Shown here: piece after piece, positions 22,322-33,896 of the stretch
Position numbering within the stretch: position 1 is the first letter of the stretch
Layout of the letters: each line of letters starts with the position of its first letter
NCBI GenBank assembly: GCA_021018995.1
Contig: CM037598.1
Span: 74,666,671 to 74,730,670, forward strand
Length of the DNA stretch: 64,000 bases
DNA from: Chloranthus sessilifolius
Taxonomy: Eukaryota > Streptophyta > Magnoliopsida > Chloranthales > Chloranthaceae
Reading direction: 5' to 3'
Program-made: the position numbers and the translations under genes
Notes under the pieces: model-generated
What the model saw: only the letters and a program-made list of their open reading frames with translations
What the model was told of the DNA's origin: nothing
The model's database searches: none

Positions 22322-24758
22322 TGTAGACACCCCCATTTTGCCTTCTCGAAATATATTTTTTTTAGGTCAACCTTTGACCATTTTTAACCTTGATATGAGA
22401 ACCATGCACTGAAACAATAGTACATGGCTGAACACAGGCTGAAGCAATAGCTCTGTGGCTCAGATCCCGACATGGGGAGACTATATACTGAAACAATAGT
22501 ATATAGTCGAAATGCAGACTGAAACAATAGTCTTGCATTTCATTCTAGAGACCAGACCCGGACAATCTCGAATTAAGTGCATGAAACCTCGCACGTAATT
22601 CGATTGCACGCCACACCACAAACGCGGAATCAATCCCCCTTTCAGACCAAATTTCCCTTCTCAAACCTATCCAAGACTCAATTATGCGCCTAAAATCAGA
22701 CGCGCGATCGGATTGAGCGCCACAAAACCAACGCGCAATTGGCCTACGCTCGACCTAGTCTCACTACCCTTAACCCTTAAATTTCCTTAATTAAGCGCTT
22801 CTGAAGAACCACTTAATTAGATTGCGCACCTCCCATCACGCGCGCAATTAGCCCTAATTTTGTTAGGACTGGGAAACTCGTTGAGTAACTCAGTCGGTCG
22901 CTCACTGAGTCGGTGACCGACTCAAAGTGATTAAGCGCCAAGAAATTGATGCGTAATTCAATTAAACGCCCTAAACATGGCGCGCAATTGAAGAAAAACC
23001 TATAAAAGATTTTTTTCTTAATTCGCCAAAGAGACTGGCAATTTTTCGAGAGAGAACAGATTTTTTTAGAATTTTGAAACCAGAGAACTTCGAGGACAAA
23101 TCCATAGAGCAACCTAGTCATGACTTTGAGATTCAAGCCTCGAATCTTCGAGATTTCTCTCCGCAGCCCCGACCCTAGGTGAGGATTTAATCTTTTATTT
23201 ACAATCATAGCTTCTAATCTCTAGATCTAGGAAGTCTATTATTTTTTTTATTTTCAGTCCGTAGCACCCTTTCCGGACCGAAATTCTATATACCTGGTTC
23301 TAGTTCTCTGTTTCTAGAACCAGTCCTTAATCTATCGGTCCGATACACCGATCATAGACTTTAATTCAGTTCTAAATTCTCGATCTATAGTCATATCATT
23401 AATCTCTGGTTCTAATCTTTTGGTTCAGAACCAACCCTTAATCATATAGTCTGATTTTCTGATTTCGGACCCAAATTCATCCCTAGAAATTTTAATTTTT
23501 AATTCCAATTTCTTATTTTAATATCTCCAAAAACCCTAAATATAATTTCAGTTTCTATAATCCTAATTTTACAATTTAACTCATAATTATTATTCCGAAA
23601 TCAATTCTGAAAAGCTTAAAAATATTATCTCACGGTCTAAAATCAATTTATCTTCAATCTCAGCCACTCGATTTGCCCAAGGGAGCTTACGGAGGGTACT
23701 TGGGAACGAGGCCAATCCTCCTTAGCATAGCGGGCCTAAAACCCTTTTTGTATAAGGAATTTTAGGATTAATTAATTGCTTTTATTTTATCCTTTTCGTA
23801 TAATTAATTAGTAAGTTTATTTTATTCAAGCATATTTAATCAATTAAGTGCATTAGATTATAGAATGACTGATTAATCTCTTTAAATCAGAATTTAATTG
23901 ATTAATTTCTTGCTCTACTTAGAATTTAGTATGATCAATTTTATTGCTTTAATTAGATTTTTTAGCATAGTTAATTCATTGCTTTAATTAGAATTTAATA
24001 AAATTAGTTTATTTAGTTCAATTAGATTCACACAAAAATTAGTTTATTATATTTAATTAGATTTTAATGAAATTAATTCATTTGCTTGAATTAGAGTTTC
24101 AGTAAAATTAGTATTCTATTTCAATTAGAATTCTAGTAGGACTGTCATAATTGATTTGATTAGAATTTCGATGCAACTAGTATACTTGCATTATTTAGAA
24201 TCCCAGTAGAATTAGCATGCTTGATTTAATTAGAGTTCTGTTGGAATTAATACATGTGCACTCCTAGTATCCATAGGAGACTGAAACTAATTGGACTTCT
24301 AGTAGTATTGAGAAACTAATATTAATTATACCTCTAATAGAATTGGGAAATCAACATTAACTGGACTTTTAATCGGATTGGAACAAACCTATACAACTAA
24401 ATTCATAACAGAATCAGGGAAGTCTAAACTGACCAGAATCATAACTATAAAGGGGAATAAAAAGGAAATTAAACCATCTAATCCAAAGAAACAGAACGCT
24501 GCTGATGTTCGTAGGCGGACAATTCAGTATAAAAGCAACCCACACCTGCTCTTAAGTGTGATCATTGACGTGTTGCAGCGTTGATAAATATCTGTAGCTG
24601 ACGATCGCAATAAACTAGGAATCCTCCTAGAAAACCTCAGTCATTATTTTTCACTTTAATTATTCCAAATGCCGCATCGCTAGAGTCCGTCAGCACAAAA
24701 TTGGAAGCCACTGATTCAACGAGAACCGAGAGGAACCCAGAAAAAGTGCGCACCAATA
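22322..24758 (+). repeat. T2 5' LTR
   Basis: Starts TGTAGACACCCCCATTTTGC and ends GCGCACCAATA, where the canonical CA has become TA. Length 2,437 bases. It aligns throughout with the T1 LTR and lacks the solo-LTR insertion. A TATAAAAGA box is at 23001-23009, with GCGC-AATT motif units upstream (about 22570-22990). Confidence 0.88.
23001..23009 (+). promoter_or_regulatory. TATA box of T2 LTR
   Basis: TATAAAAGA, conserved in position with the T1 LTR box and about 680 bases into the LTR. Confidence 0.6.
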
Positions 24759-24761
24759 GAC

Positions 24762-24779
24762 TGGCAATCGCGTTGGGAC
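24762..24779 (+). promoter_or_regulatory. T2 primer-binding site, probable
   Basis: TGGCAATCGCGTTGGGAC lies three bases after the LTR end and begins with the TGG complementary to a tRNA CCA end. The matching tRNA is not assigned. Confidence 0.55.
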
Positions 24780-24960
24780 TTTATCGCAAACTCTGTTTCT
24801 AGATCGTTAGTTTCCATCCTATTTCCCTATTTTTCTCCTTTCCTTCATGTTGTTTAGATTCTCTTTTATATATATGAGTCTTCGCTAAAGACTCGAAATG
24901 TCTGGTATATGAAGAGTAAGTTTAGGAGACCCACCACTGTGGGGATATCATGACAATCCC

Positions 24961-25620
24961 ATGTACAGAGAGGAATCATTTCATAATTCTAGCTCACGAC
25001 GACTTGAGATTAATATGGTTGGTGAGCAAGAGAATCCCTTCTCTACCCCATACACTAGAAACAATCATGATGGGAGAGGTGGTGTTATCGGACAGAACCT
25101 TACCGCCCAACAAATTGTAGAGCTCAGTATCCAAAGAATACAAAGAGGAGATGACGACTCCGAAGAATTGCTTTGAGGGTTGGCCACCGCATACGAAACC
25201 ATTAGGTCACGATAATTTTTAGAAGAACAAGAGCGACAAGAGAGGCCACCGCCCACCCCGAGCACGGTATTAGCCTGCGCCACCTCATTGAGACAACCTG
25301 CCCACACATTATTCAATGATGACCCTCTAGGCAAGGTGTGCTCACGAGTTGCTCCAAAAGACCGCACCATTAAAATCGAAGATCTCCTTAAAATGCTCGA
25401 TGAGTACCTGACCAAGAGAGAGCGTCCCGGACACTCATTTGGATTCGACAAATTTTGCTGAGACATTGAGTTTAATTTACGGATAGGATTTAAGCCACCA
25501 AAGTTTACTAAATATAACGGCACCAGAAATTTGAACCATCACTTGGCCCTATTTTGTAATGATTGCCGACCCATATATGATAATCAAGGACTTCTCATTC
25601 ATTATTTCTAACGTTCGTTG
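24961..25620 (+). pseudogene. T2 gag, N-terminal part
   Basis: One frame runs from the ATG at 24961 across TAQQIVELSIQRIQRG, then PGHSFGFDKF, FKPPKFTKYNGTRN and NQGLLIHYF, the start of the retrotransposon gag domain. Single in-frame stops occur at 25174, near 25215, near 25460 and near 25610. Several fit CAA-to-TAA or CGA-to-TGA changes. The domain breaks off at about 25620 where caulimovirid sequence begins. The middle of the domain, about 40 residues in related elements, is missing at the junction. Confidence 0.75.
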
Positions 25621-26244
25621 TATCAGTTTTTGATTCTTTGTTTAATTCCTGGTTTTGGAAGTATGTTAAAAGAGGTTCATGTTTTAAAGAAACTTCTTTT
25701 ATTTGAGAAATGATATTATTTCTATCTTCAACTGGAAGAGTTTCATCCATAAATAAATGTTGTCAATATTCGATGATTTCTTTTACATTCAAGTATTCTT
25801 AATAATTATATTCAATATTTTCTTATAAGACACAGATGTCATCGGTATTGATGTCTGTTCCGTAGAATAATCGGGTATTCGAATATTCATCTTTTTATTT
25901 TTCTAAATTTAACTGCTCTAATTTGGTTATTAAATTTTCTATTTTTGATTTGGTTTCTTCTTTTAAATCCAAATCGATTAATTTGCTTAAAGCCAAAATA
26001 TTTTCTTTATTTATCATTAATTCATTGTGAATAGCATATAGTTGTATTTCCATATCGTCTTGTTTCTTATATAAGTACCAGTTATATCTAATAGACTATT
26101 TATACAACCACTTATTATATGCATATTACTTTCAGAATTTTTATCTATATGAAATATATGCCTATAATCTTCTTGGTTTTTATTATTCTAAGAACTTATA
26201 CAATCAATAGGTATTTCTAGATTTTTACTAGATGTTTCTACCAT
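25621..26244 (-). pseudogene. Caulimovirid first ORF, N-terminal part
   Basis: The first ATG after the primer-binding site is at 26244 on the minus strand. The reading is Lys/Glu/Asn-rich and probably coiled-coil (for example LSKLIDLDLKEETKSKIENL), with a stop after about 18 codons, a frameshift near 26060 and further stops. By position this would be the N-terminal, coat-protein side of the first ORF. No zinc knuckle or coat core is present, because the segment ends at the junction with T2 gag. The assignment is by position and weak composition evidence only. Confidence 0.4.
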
Positions 26245-26489
26245 GTTATTTGATATAGGTACCTAAAACCGCTTAATCGTATGGTTGGTGCCTAAACCGC
26301 TCCCAAATAGATAAAAAGTTTTTACAGCTACCAAAGTCTTTGAAGGGATATGGGCTTTACCAAACGATAAGTATATGGGTTTTATATCAAATAAGTAGAC
26401 GAAAAGATTTAGTAAAAAGACTTTTTTTTTTTTTTAACCTTGATTGATATGATCCCAAAGTAGATAGATAACTAACATTATGATACAAA

Positions 26490-26556
26490 TAAGAAAAAAC
26501 ATAACAATAAATATCTTAAAGAAAATAACATCTATCGGTTCCATTATAGTACATAC
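26490..26556 (-). repeat. Caulimovirid leader segment, copy 1
   Basis: About 60 bases downstream of the primer-binding site on the minus strand, nearly identical to 31180-31238 (shared AAAATAACATCTATCGGTTC and AGAAAAAACATAACAATAAA). This is its natural leader position. Confidence 0.85.
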
Positions 26557-26622
26557 TTACAATGACTAGTAAAAACAACTGCAGATGCCAATGCTAATAC
26601 CAAACTCTAACACTTGAACTAG

Positions 26623-26634
26623 GCTCTGATACCA
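26623..26634 (-). promoter_or_regulatory. Caulimovirid tRNA-Met primer-binding site
   Basis: The minus strand reads TGGTATCAGAGC, the classic caulimovirid primer-binding sequence complementary to initiator tRNA-Met. It fixes the conventional start of the viral genome map. Confidence 0.9.
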
Positions 26635-26692
26635 TTTACAAACTGTCGATTATTTTTTCAACTCGATCACTTAATCAAGGGTGAGCTATGCC

Positions 26693-26920
26693 CTTAAATA
26701 GACTTTACACACATCTAGACAAATTACTTAATAGTAAAGATGCTTCAATAGTAAAGATGCTTTCCCCTTTTTCAAAGTCTTTACTCACATCTGGACAAAC
26801 AACTTTATTTACACCAGTAAGATGCTTTTTCCTTTTTCAACGTATGCCATACTTTTTCTTAAAGTAAGATAATGGGTGACATCATGGCTAACGCTTCTGG
26901 TTTGTAACGTCAGGGCTAAC
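26693..26920 (-). promoter_or_regulatory. Caulimovirid intergenic promoter-like region
   Basis: The minus strand contains TATTTAAG (26693-26700) and two TGACG-like sites, TGACGTT (26906-26912) and TGATGTCA (26877-26884), reminiscent of as-1 elements in caulimovirid promoters. A diverged 76-base direct repeat lies between them (ACATCT-GACAAA at 26711 and 26787). The box is only about 60 bases from the primer-binding site, closer than in well-studied members, so the true start site may be elsewhere. Confidence 0.45.
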
Positions 26921-27044
26921 GATTCTAAGTAGCAACGTGTCCTGGGTGAGCTGGAGTTGTCCTTGCTACTGGTGGTAGTGGTGTGGTCCACTATGCTTCC
27001 ATACGATTTTCCAGATTGTGGTAGAAAATCGAATCTTCTGAGGT

Positions 27045-28320
27045 AGGACTATGATGATTATAGCTGTCTTACATCTCATCTTCTTCGAGCATCGTCGTTT
27101 CGATTTCGAGATTTTCCGAGAGGTCAAGATCTTTTCGAGAATCGAACTTTAATAATAATGAAGTTGCTTCAACCTTTTACTCTTGAGTCCTCATATATTC
27201 AATTGGTAAATTTGTAGTGAAAATTTTCCGACCATCCGATATGTTGAATTGATTATCGGCAACACGGATTTGTTTTGTCATTGCAGAGAATGTTTTAAAA
27301 GAACAAATCCAATAGGATTTTGGATTAATGGCCATGATGCTTGCTTTAGCCATGGAGTCCTCGACTTTATCGAACTAATAGTCTTTAATTTTATCTAAAA
27401 ACCAAATTTGATATGGCTGATAAAATTTTTCTTTTGATCTCCATCCAATTGTGCTTGTGATCCAAAATATATAGTAGATGGTGCGATTAAGATTTTTGGT
27501 GAGATGATAGACCATTGTTGATCATCATCGAGAATTCATTGATAGGATAACCAGGAAAGATTAGTTGTTTTACTAATCCCCAATTAAAGCTTTCTTCTAG
27601 ATTCTACATGGGATTTTCCGTATAAACTGACAAATTTGGAAGAAAATCTTCATAACACTGAGCTATGTTATAATTATCCATTAAGATCTGATGTCACATG
27701 GCAGAATATGTTTTATTTTTTCAAACAAACAAATTCTTTTTAGTTTGTGAAAAATGGGGTCTGGATAATTTGAATCCATAAGATCTGCTAATTCTAAAAA
27801 GTGATTGATTTTTTTAAGAGAGAAGTTTTCTGCAAACGTTTCAGAATCCCATGCTATGGATTTAACAAGGGCATTTGTACTATCTTGTAGCTTTTCTAGC
27901 TTTTGTTCTTTTTCATGAATTTTATGAGAGATTGCTCATGTGACGCCTGAACTATTTCTTCTCATTTAGAAGTTGACATTTTCAGGCTCCATTAATTTCG
28001 TGATAAAGTTCTGAAGATATTCCAGGATTATAAAAATCAGGAATGTAATTCATCGAAATGCTAGTTTGTTTTAGCAAATATTGTGATTGTCGTACTTGAT
28101 ACAAAGTAAAAGCTGATTTGGCTTCATTGAAATCGTCGTAAACTTGGTAAAGAGAGTTTGGGAAGTTTGTAATTTATTTTTGGCAAGCTAAAAAAGAGGT
28201 ATATAGTCCTGGTTGGTGGCCTCTTAACACAACATAGGTTTTTCCAACAAAAGTTTTCCCAACATAAGGATTTCTTATGGTTGGAGGTGGTTGAGAAGAG
28301 GAGTTTCCTTCTTCTGTCAT
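27045..28320 (-). pseudogene. Caulimovirid viroplasmin/transactivator-like ORF
   Basis: From ATG 28320 the frame reads a Ser/Pro-rich start and then VVLRGHQPGLYTSFLACQK, followed after a stop by ITNFPNSLYQVYDDFNEA. This is the viroplasmin domain pattern (V-x-x-G-x-x-P-G-x-Y-x-S, then F-x-x-A-x-x-A). Coding-like text continues in alternating frames to about 27045 (for example NHFLELADLMDS and EEDEM), indicating several frameshifts. In caulimovirids this ORF acts in inclusion-body formation and translation transactivation. It follows RNase H by about 85 bases. Confidence 0.75.
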
Positions 28321-28403
28321 CTTCTGTCGTTTACAGAGTTTAATCTACTAGTTTAGTGGTAACATAAATCTTCTTCCTGCAATAAATATGGTCACTTTGG
28401 TTA

Positions 28404-29060
28404 GTGGTTTAAACTTGGATCTCTGCTTAAGAAATCAGCCAAAACGTTAGTACTTCCTTTAACATGTTCAACTTCAAAGGTATAAAGTGCTATTTGATTA
28501 TACCATTTCAATCGTCTTCCATCTAAAATATCTCGTTTATTAATTAAAAAGTCTCGAACTGCCTTGTTATCAATTTTGACAATAAAAACTTTCGGGGCGA
28601 GATATATATGAAATCTTTTGAGGGCAAGTTTTATTGCTAATAATTCTTTTTCAAAGATGATATAATTCTGTTCATTTGGTTTGAAATTTTCAAAATTATA
28701 ACCACATAATTTTTCTTTATTTTGTACCTTTTCTGTTAAAGGTGATTTTCTTGGTTTTATCCCATTAGAGTGACAAGAATCTTTTTCTTCCCAATCTTCA
28801 GCAGGAATTGCTTTTAAAACACATCCCCAACAGTTATCTGAAGCATCTGTTTCGAGAATTAATTTATCTCCGGTTGTGGGAAGATAAACAGTAGGACAAT
28901 CTTCAATATCTTATTTTATTTGTTTTAATATCTCTTTATCTTTATCTGTCCATGTAAATTCTATTTTTTTTTTCAATTTATTTATGAAAGAATTTTCTTT
29001 TTCTGCTAAATTTTTCAAATAGTTTCATCCATAATTTAATAAGCCTAAGAGACTTTGTAA
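28404..29060 (-). pseudogene. Caulimovirid RNase H
   Basis: About 200 codons are nearly open. Visible are LILETDASDNCWGCVL (first catalytic Asp), IIFEKELLAIKLALKRF (catalytic Glu), VKIDNKAVRDFL (second Asp) and VLADFLSR (last Asp), then a stop near 28405. It degrades the RNA of RNA-DNA hybrids during reverse transcription. One stop lies just before the domain (near 28915), and a frameshift joins it to RT near 29080-29090. Confidence 0.85.
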
Positions 29061-29749
29061 CTGTTTCTTATCAGTTATCTCTTCAGGAAAATTTTTCTTT
29101 TTATAATAATATGATCTTGAAGTTTTAGACCATCATGTGTTAAAATAAGACCTAAAAATTCTATTGATTCTTTTTCAACTTCTATTTTAGAAGGTGAGAG
29201 GATAATTCCATGTTTTTGGAAAATATCACACATTTGTTTTAAATGTTTTTTGTGCTCTTCTTTTGTTTTAGAAAACACTAAGATATCATCGATATATACC
29301 ACACAAAATCCTTTATAAGGGGCAAAAATCGAATCCATATCTTTGATAGATTTATGGAGCAGTATTCAGCCAAATGGAATGACATTCCATTGATAATGTC
29401 CACATGGAGTGCTAAAAGCAGTTAAAGGTTTAGAATTATCATCTAACTTTAATTGCTAGTATCCTGATTTACAGTCGAATTTACTGAAGAATTTTGATCC
29501 TTTGATTTGGTTAATCAAAACATCTTTTCTTGGAATAAAGTATTCGTCAAATTCTAAATTTTCATTTAGTCTTTTATAATTTAAAACCTTTCTAGCTTTT
29601 CTGCGTTTTATTTTAGCATGAGTTCTTACTAAAAATGCAGGCCTAGAATGAGGACTTTTTATAGTTTCAATGAGTTTTTTCTCTAATAAATCTTTAATTT
29701 GTATTTCAAATTCATCTATGTCTATTTTTGTATAGACCATAGGTTTCAC
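29060..29749 (-). pseudogene. Caulimovirid reverse transcriptase
   Basis: The N-terminal part (29456-29749) contains ARKVLNYKRLNENL and FFSKFDCKSGY, then a stop where Trp is expected (29455-29460). The palm continues with HYQWNVIPFG, and the active site VYIDDILVFS lies at about 29275-29305 with both Asp residues present. SIEFLGLILTHDGLKL follows. A stop and at least one frameshift separate the blocks. Confidence 0.88.
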
Positions 29750-29939
29750 CCTAATTATGATATTAGGATCTTTTAATGTTATGGAATAGTACCGTGGACT
29801 TTTATGCCATCATTTTAGTGGGTTGTCACTAAAATTGTCTTTGAGGATGGTGAAAAGCCAATGAGTTTGAGAAAGTTGTGTAATAACCTCACCACGCTTG
29901 CTGGGGGCAAAGCCTTTATGACATTTAGAGTTATGAACT

Positions 29940-30614
29940 TCAAGAAGTGGAATGTGAACCAGTTCTTCTTTGAGGGAGGCCAATAGAACCTATGGTTAAG
30001 GTCATTGGTAAATATGCAGCAATGAAATTATTACCTAACAAGAAATCTCTATGCATGTTGGGAAAGCATAAAATTTTAGGAATAATGAATTTTTTATCAT
30101 TAAGCCAAATAGAAATATTTTTTGCTTTTAACTCAATAACAGTTTCTCTTCCTTCAATGCCTTTGACTTTGATGGGATGTTTAATGTTAACCCATTTTTC
30201 AAAAGGCAAAGCATTATACTGACAAGCACTTATTGTGGCTCCGGTATCCATTAAGACACATAAATTATATGGTTTATAATTTTGAAACATAAAATTTCCT
30301 AAGACGTATGTATATCGTTTTTTTTCATAACTATGAGAAAATAAAATTTCAGCATTTTTTGACTGAAAATGATAAAGTTGAACTGTGTTTAGTTCATGAG
30401 TTTGTGTTCCGAGTAAGATAGGAACTTGTATATTTTTTACTGCTATATGTGATTGGTCTTGAGTTGTTTCGAGAGCATTGGAGGTTGATGCTCTAGACGC
30501 AACATGTTTTACAGGAAGCCATTCATCTTTTATAGTATTAAAAGAGGCAGTCCTTGTATCTCTAAAATATAAATTATTTCCAAAAGCTTGTATTTCAATC
30601 ATCTGGGTTTGCAA
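29940..30614 (-). pseudogene. Caulimovirid aspartic protease and preceding linker
   Basis: A 224-codon open segment. The protease motif LMDTGATISACQ lies at about 30220-30255, with the catalytic Asp in DTGA intact, and LLGNNFIAAY follows as the second conserved block. Upstream EIQAFGNNLYFR text links to the movement-protein segment after one stop at about 30625. No zinc knuckle lies between movement protein and protease. Such proteases cleave the viral polyprotein. Confidence 0.8.
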
Positions 30615-30623
30615 TTTTGGTTT

Positions 30624-31180
30624 TTATTCTAAAAGATCTTCGAATAACCATTGTTTAGGTATCTGTAAATCTTTCCAGTTTATTAATCTTGGTTGGATTT
30701 CTGATTCATATGGTTTGGGTTCAAATATTTCAATCAGATTTTTGTCTGATTTTTGCATTTTTGTTATTGGTTTAGAGGTTAATTCATGTTCTGTTTGCCA
30801 AGTTATGGCCAAGTTGTGTGAATCTTCTTTCATTTCTAATCCCTTTGTTTGAATTTTAATTTTTATTGGGTCTTCAATATTTGGGTCGTCAAGTGAAATA
30901 AAATAATTTGGTTTTAGTTTAACCAAATCATTCCATAAGCTAAATTTGATTGAATCCCTCCAATCAAGGATTGTAAAGGATTAAGTAATCTTTTATCCAT
31001 TACTACAGCTAGTATAGGTGTGTCTGAATAATCCTGTTATGCATATTTGAAGTATATTAATATGAATATATTTTAATTTTAGATTCTCTTTTTTCCAGCG
31101 TAATATTTTCATCTTATCAAACAGTGTTATTTCAGTTGTAAGATTAGATGTGCTTTTTGTAGTAGTGTTTCCTAAAAAAT
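30624..31180 (-). pseudogene. Caulimovirid movement protein, C-terminal part
   Basis: The reading includes KYIHINILQICI, then after frameshifts LLNPLQSLIGGIQSNLAYG and PNYFISLDDPNIEDPIKI. This is the 30K-superfamily movement protein pattern of caulimovirids (P-x-x-S/A-x-I-G-x-x-x-x-N-L-x-Y-G, then P-N-F/Y). Frameshifts lie near 30925 and 31020. The N-terminal part is missing at the integration junction. Confidence 0.7.
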
Positions 31181-31238
31181 AAGAAAAAACATAACAATAA
31201 ATATAGTAAAGAAAATAACATCTATCGGTTCCAATACA
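31180..31238 (-). repeat. Caulimovirid leader segment, copy 2 at the junction
   Basis: Second copy of the 60-base leader piece, placed exactly at the right edge of the viral insert and fused to movement-protein sequence. T2 gag resumes at about 31237. Confidence 0.85.
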
Positions 31239-32456
31239 AATACTTGATCCAAGAGACAGTCTCAGCGATCTAATGGTAGCCAAGCAAGGACCTGAGGAAG
31301 AATTCACTGACTTGGTCGCCAGATGGAGAAAACTTGCTGCTAGGATCGGCACTTTAATGAAAGAGAAGGACTTGATTGATATTATTATTGATAACACTAG
31401 GGAACTGTTAAAGAGCACACTCGTCATAAGTGATTGCCTCGACTTTGCTGCACTCCACTCTCCGGCATCTCGACTAGCGCGACACATTAAAGGCGGAGAT
31501 CTCGCGTTATCTATAGTCACGTCAAGAATAGGCTCTTCTAGTGAATCGAAATCAAAAAATAATAAAAAAGCCTTAGGAACTGAGCAAGTTAACATCGTCA
31601 TCAACCAAGGGCAAAACTCTAATAATGGAAATTTCCAACCGCAAAATTTCGGACATAACAAAAACCAACAACGGTATACCAACCAAAATCAAGGTACTAG
31701 TCAACAAAGATATGTGAACCAAAGCCAATGTCAGAATCAAAATCAAGGCCAATACCAGAATAGGAACCAGTACCCTAACACCTATTAGAATCAGAACACG
31801 ACACGGAGTCAACCGGCCCACGCGCCAAATTATAATAATGTACCCCCACCGCAAAACTTCAACCCAGCCAGAGGCCCTTACCAACCAAGGCGAGAAAACT
31901 ATCCCCCTTTACCGGATACAATTCCCAACATCTTCCATCTTCTTAACACTCAGAATCCCCTCTGCTTCCCGCAGGAAAAACCTCACCCATGGCCTGCAAA
32001 TCTAGACTATAGTAAATACTGTGCCTTCCATCGATATGCGGGGCACGATTTAGAAGACTGTTGGGTCCTTAGGGATGTGATCTATGATATGAATGACCGA
32101 AATTAAATTGATTGAGAAGCGCTTAGAAATCTCAACCCTAATAATAACCAACCCCAACAGAATTTAGGGATCATAAACAACCCTATGCCCAACCACAACC
32201 AAGAAACACCAACCCAGGTCACTACCATGGATCTCCTTGGTCAGCGTTCCTTCTGGCCATCTACCTTAATCATTCACATTCAACCCTCTGCCGCTTCCAC
32301 CACACTGGCAAGAACTTCCTCTCCCCTACACCCCTCGGCCCTGATCACTCGAATCGCCCAGCTGAACCTGCCTCCATACCCAAAGTTCACTCAGATACAA
32401 GTACATTCCTTTAGGGCCAGGAGACCGTTCCTCCATCGTCACCCACCAGAACCTTC
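31237..32456 (+). pseudogene. T2 gag, middle part with zinc knuckle
   Basis: The gag frame resumes with ILDPRDSLSDLMVAKQG and EEEFTDLVARWRKLAARI (31270-31345), open to about 31785, then Asn/Gln-rich sequence. A Tat-type knuckle, YCAFHRYAGHDLEDCWVL, lies at about 32018-32075. Stops occur at about 31785 and 32102. It is cut at 32456 by the Athila insertion and resumes at 45999. Confidence 0.8.
32452..32456. other. Athila target site duplication, left
   Basis: CCTTC, identical to 45994-45998 on the other side. Confidence 0.92.
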
Positions 32457-33896
32457 TGTTGGCGGATTCTGGTGTGCTTACATTATTAGTTGGTGGTGAA
32501 AGTCATTTAAAAATCAAAGAAAGAGTAAAATAGGGGGTGAATTCAGCACAACTCAGAAGTCCTAGACCTGCAAGATACAGGGTCCTTTGTAGCAAGTTTT
32601 GATAAGTAAGAGTTTGTCCCACAGGGAAAGGTGATCTACAGCTCCAAAGGAGCCATCTCTAGTAGTCCCTCCAGATCTGACTACAGATCTGGCAGTCCTA
32701 AAAGGAGGGGAGTTTAAGGTTACTTATTCTAAATATTCTAATGTCTAAACTACAGAAAGGGTTGAGAGGATGGATGGAGTGTAGAAAATAAATATAAAAG
32801 GGTGAGAAGTATGTTATTGAGCCCAGATCAGAGGAGTTTTGTAACTCAGATTCAGATCCGATGTTATAGAAATCCTGTTCAATGGCTACATTGTCACCAT
32901 TGAGGAGAAAGGATCCAACCCATCACTCTGCCATGATTCCACCCTTAAGGCTATAACCTGTCCACTCGAATGGTCACAGATTATTCCATAGGGGAGCCAC
33001 TATCCAGGGATGGGTCAAAACATAACCAGTAAATCATTGCAGGCACTATTTCATTCAGGCTACCAACTCAAGAATCCATAGGGAACCTCAACCTCTAAAG
33101 CTCTATATGTGGGGCTAAGGCTGTATAGGACCATGATAGCCCAAACACATAGAACCAGCAAGAGATTGAGTATAACCTTCGATCTAGCTATCCATTGCTT
33201 GAGTGAGGCTACAATGGTCCAGTCACCAGTCTACAATCTCTATAACCAGATCAGATCCAACACCTGATGGCGGATCTATACAAATAAAGGGGAGTCTGCC
33301 TCTGTACAATCTCTCACCAGGCTTCTACAAGCTCAGGTGTAAAGAAGAAGGATCCATCTTGGATCGGTGGATTAGAATTACCCTAAGGCTATAATCTATC
33401 CACTTAAATGGTCATAGACTATCCCAGAGGTTATCCTCCTCACGGAGCCCAAAACAAAACAAGAATACCGTTGCTACCACCATGGTCACAAGGCTACCAG
33501 CTCAAGCTCCCATGGGGATTTCAGATCTAGTGGGTCCTGTGGTGGGGCTAAGGCTGTAGGACCATGCTAGCCCAGACACACAGGTCACTTGGATCTGAAT
33601 GGCCCTTAGAATCAGTCCTCCATTGCTTTGAAACATAGCCAAAGCAATGGCGGATCCCAAGGCAGCAGCCTTGCACAGAGCATCTCACACATAAACACCA
33701 ATCCCATAAAGTACAGATCCTATTATAGAACTTCCATTAATCTAGTTCAAAAATACATACAGAGACATAGCCAGCAGGTGCTGGACTATGGAGAGAAGGA
33801 AAAAGAAAAAGAAAACTACTTACAGCTAAAAAGAAAGAGAAAAGAAAAATGATCTGAGATGTGTTCCGAGATACCTAAACCTAAGCTAGGTATGGG

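Larger units (their letters stand above)
25621..31238 (-). mobile_element. Endogenous caulimovirid, permuted and partial
   Basis: On the minus strand the order is movement protein, protease, RT, RNase H, viroplasmin-like ORF, intergenic region, tRNA-Met primer-binding site, then the start of the first ORF. A circular genome opened inside its first ORF and lacking the coat-protein region would give this order. The arrangement (first ORF with coat and movement parts, then PR-RT-RH, then viroplasmin ORF) resembles cavemoviruses and solendoviruses; exact genus is uncertain. Frameshifts and stops occur in all parts. It lies inside T2 gag, so integration is later than T2. No target duplication is visible. 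A 60-base leader segment occurs at both 26490-26556 and 31180-31238. Confidence 0.85.

Noticed and set aside
22813..23208. A 131-codon minus-strand ORF inside the T2 LTR
   Set aside because: No similarity to known domains; the T1 LTR lacks an equivalent open frame.
31180..31238. Junction considered as a spliced viral leader joined to the movement-protein ORF
   Set aside because: The junction retains TTTTTTAG after the shared leader text. A spliced product would lack it, so recombination fits better.
30993..31682. A 229-codon minus-strand ORF crossing the gag/viral junction
   Set aside because: It is opposite to the clearly conserved T2 gag frame for most of its length and spans an insertion boundary. 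Only its last part overlaps movement-protein sequence.
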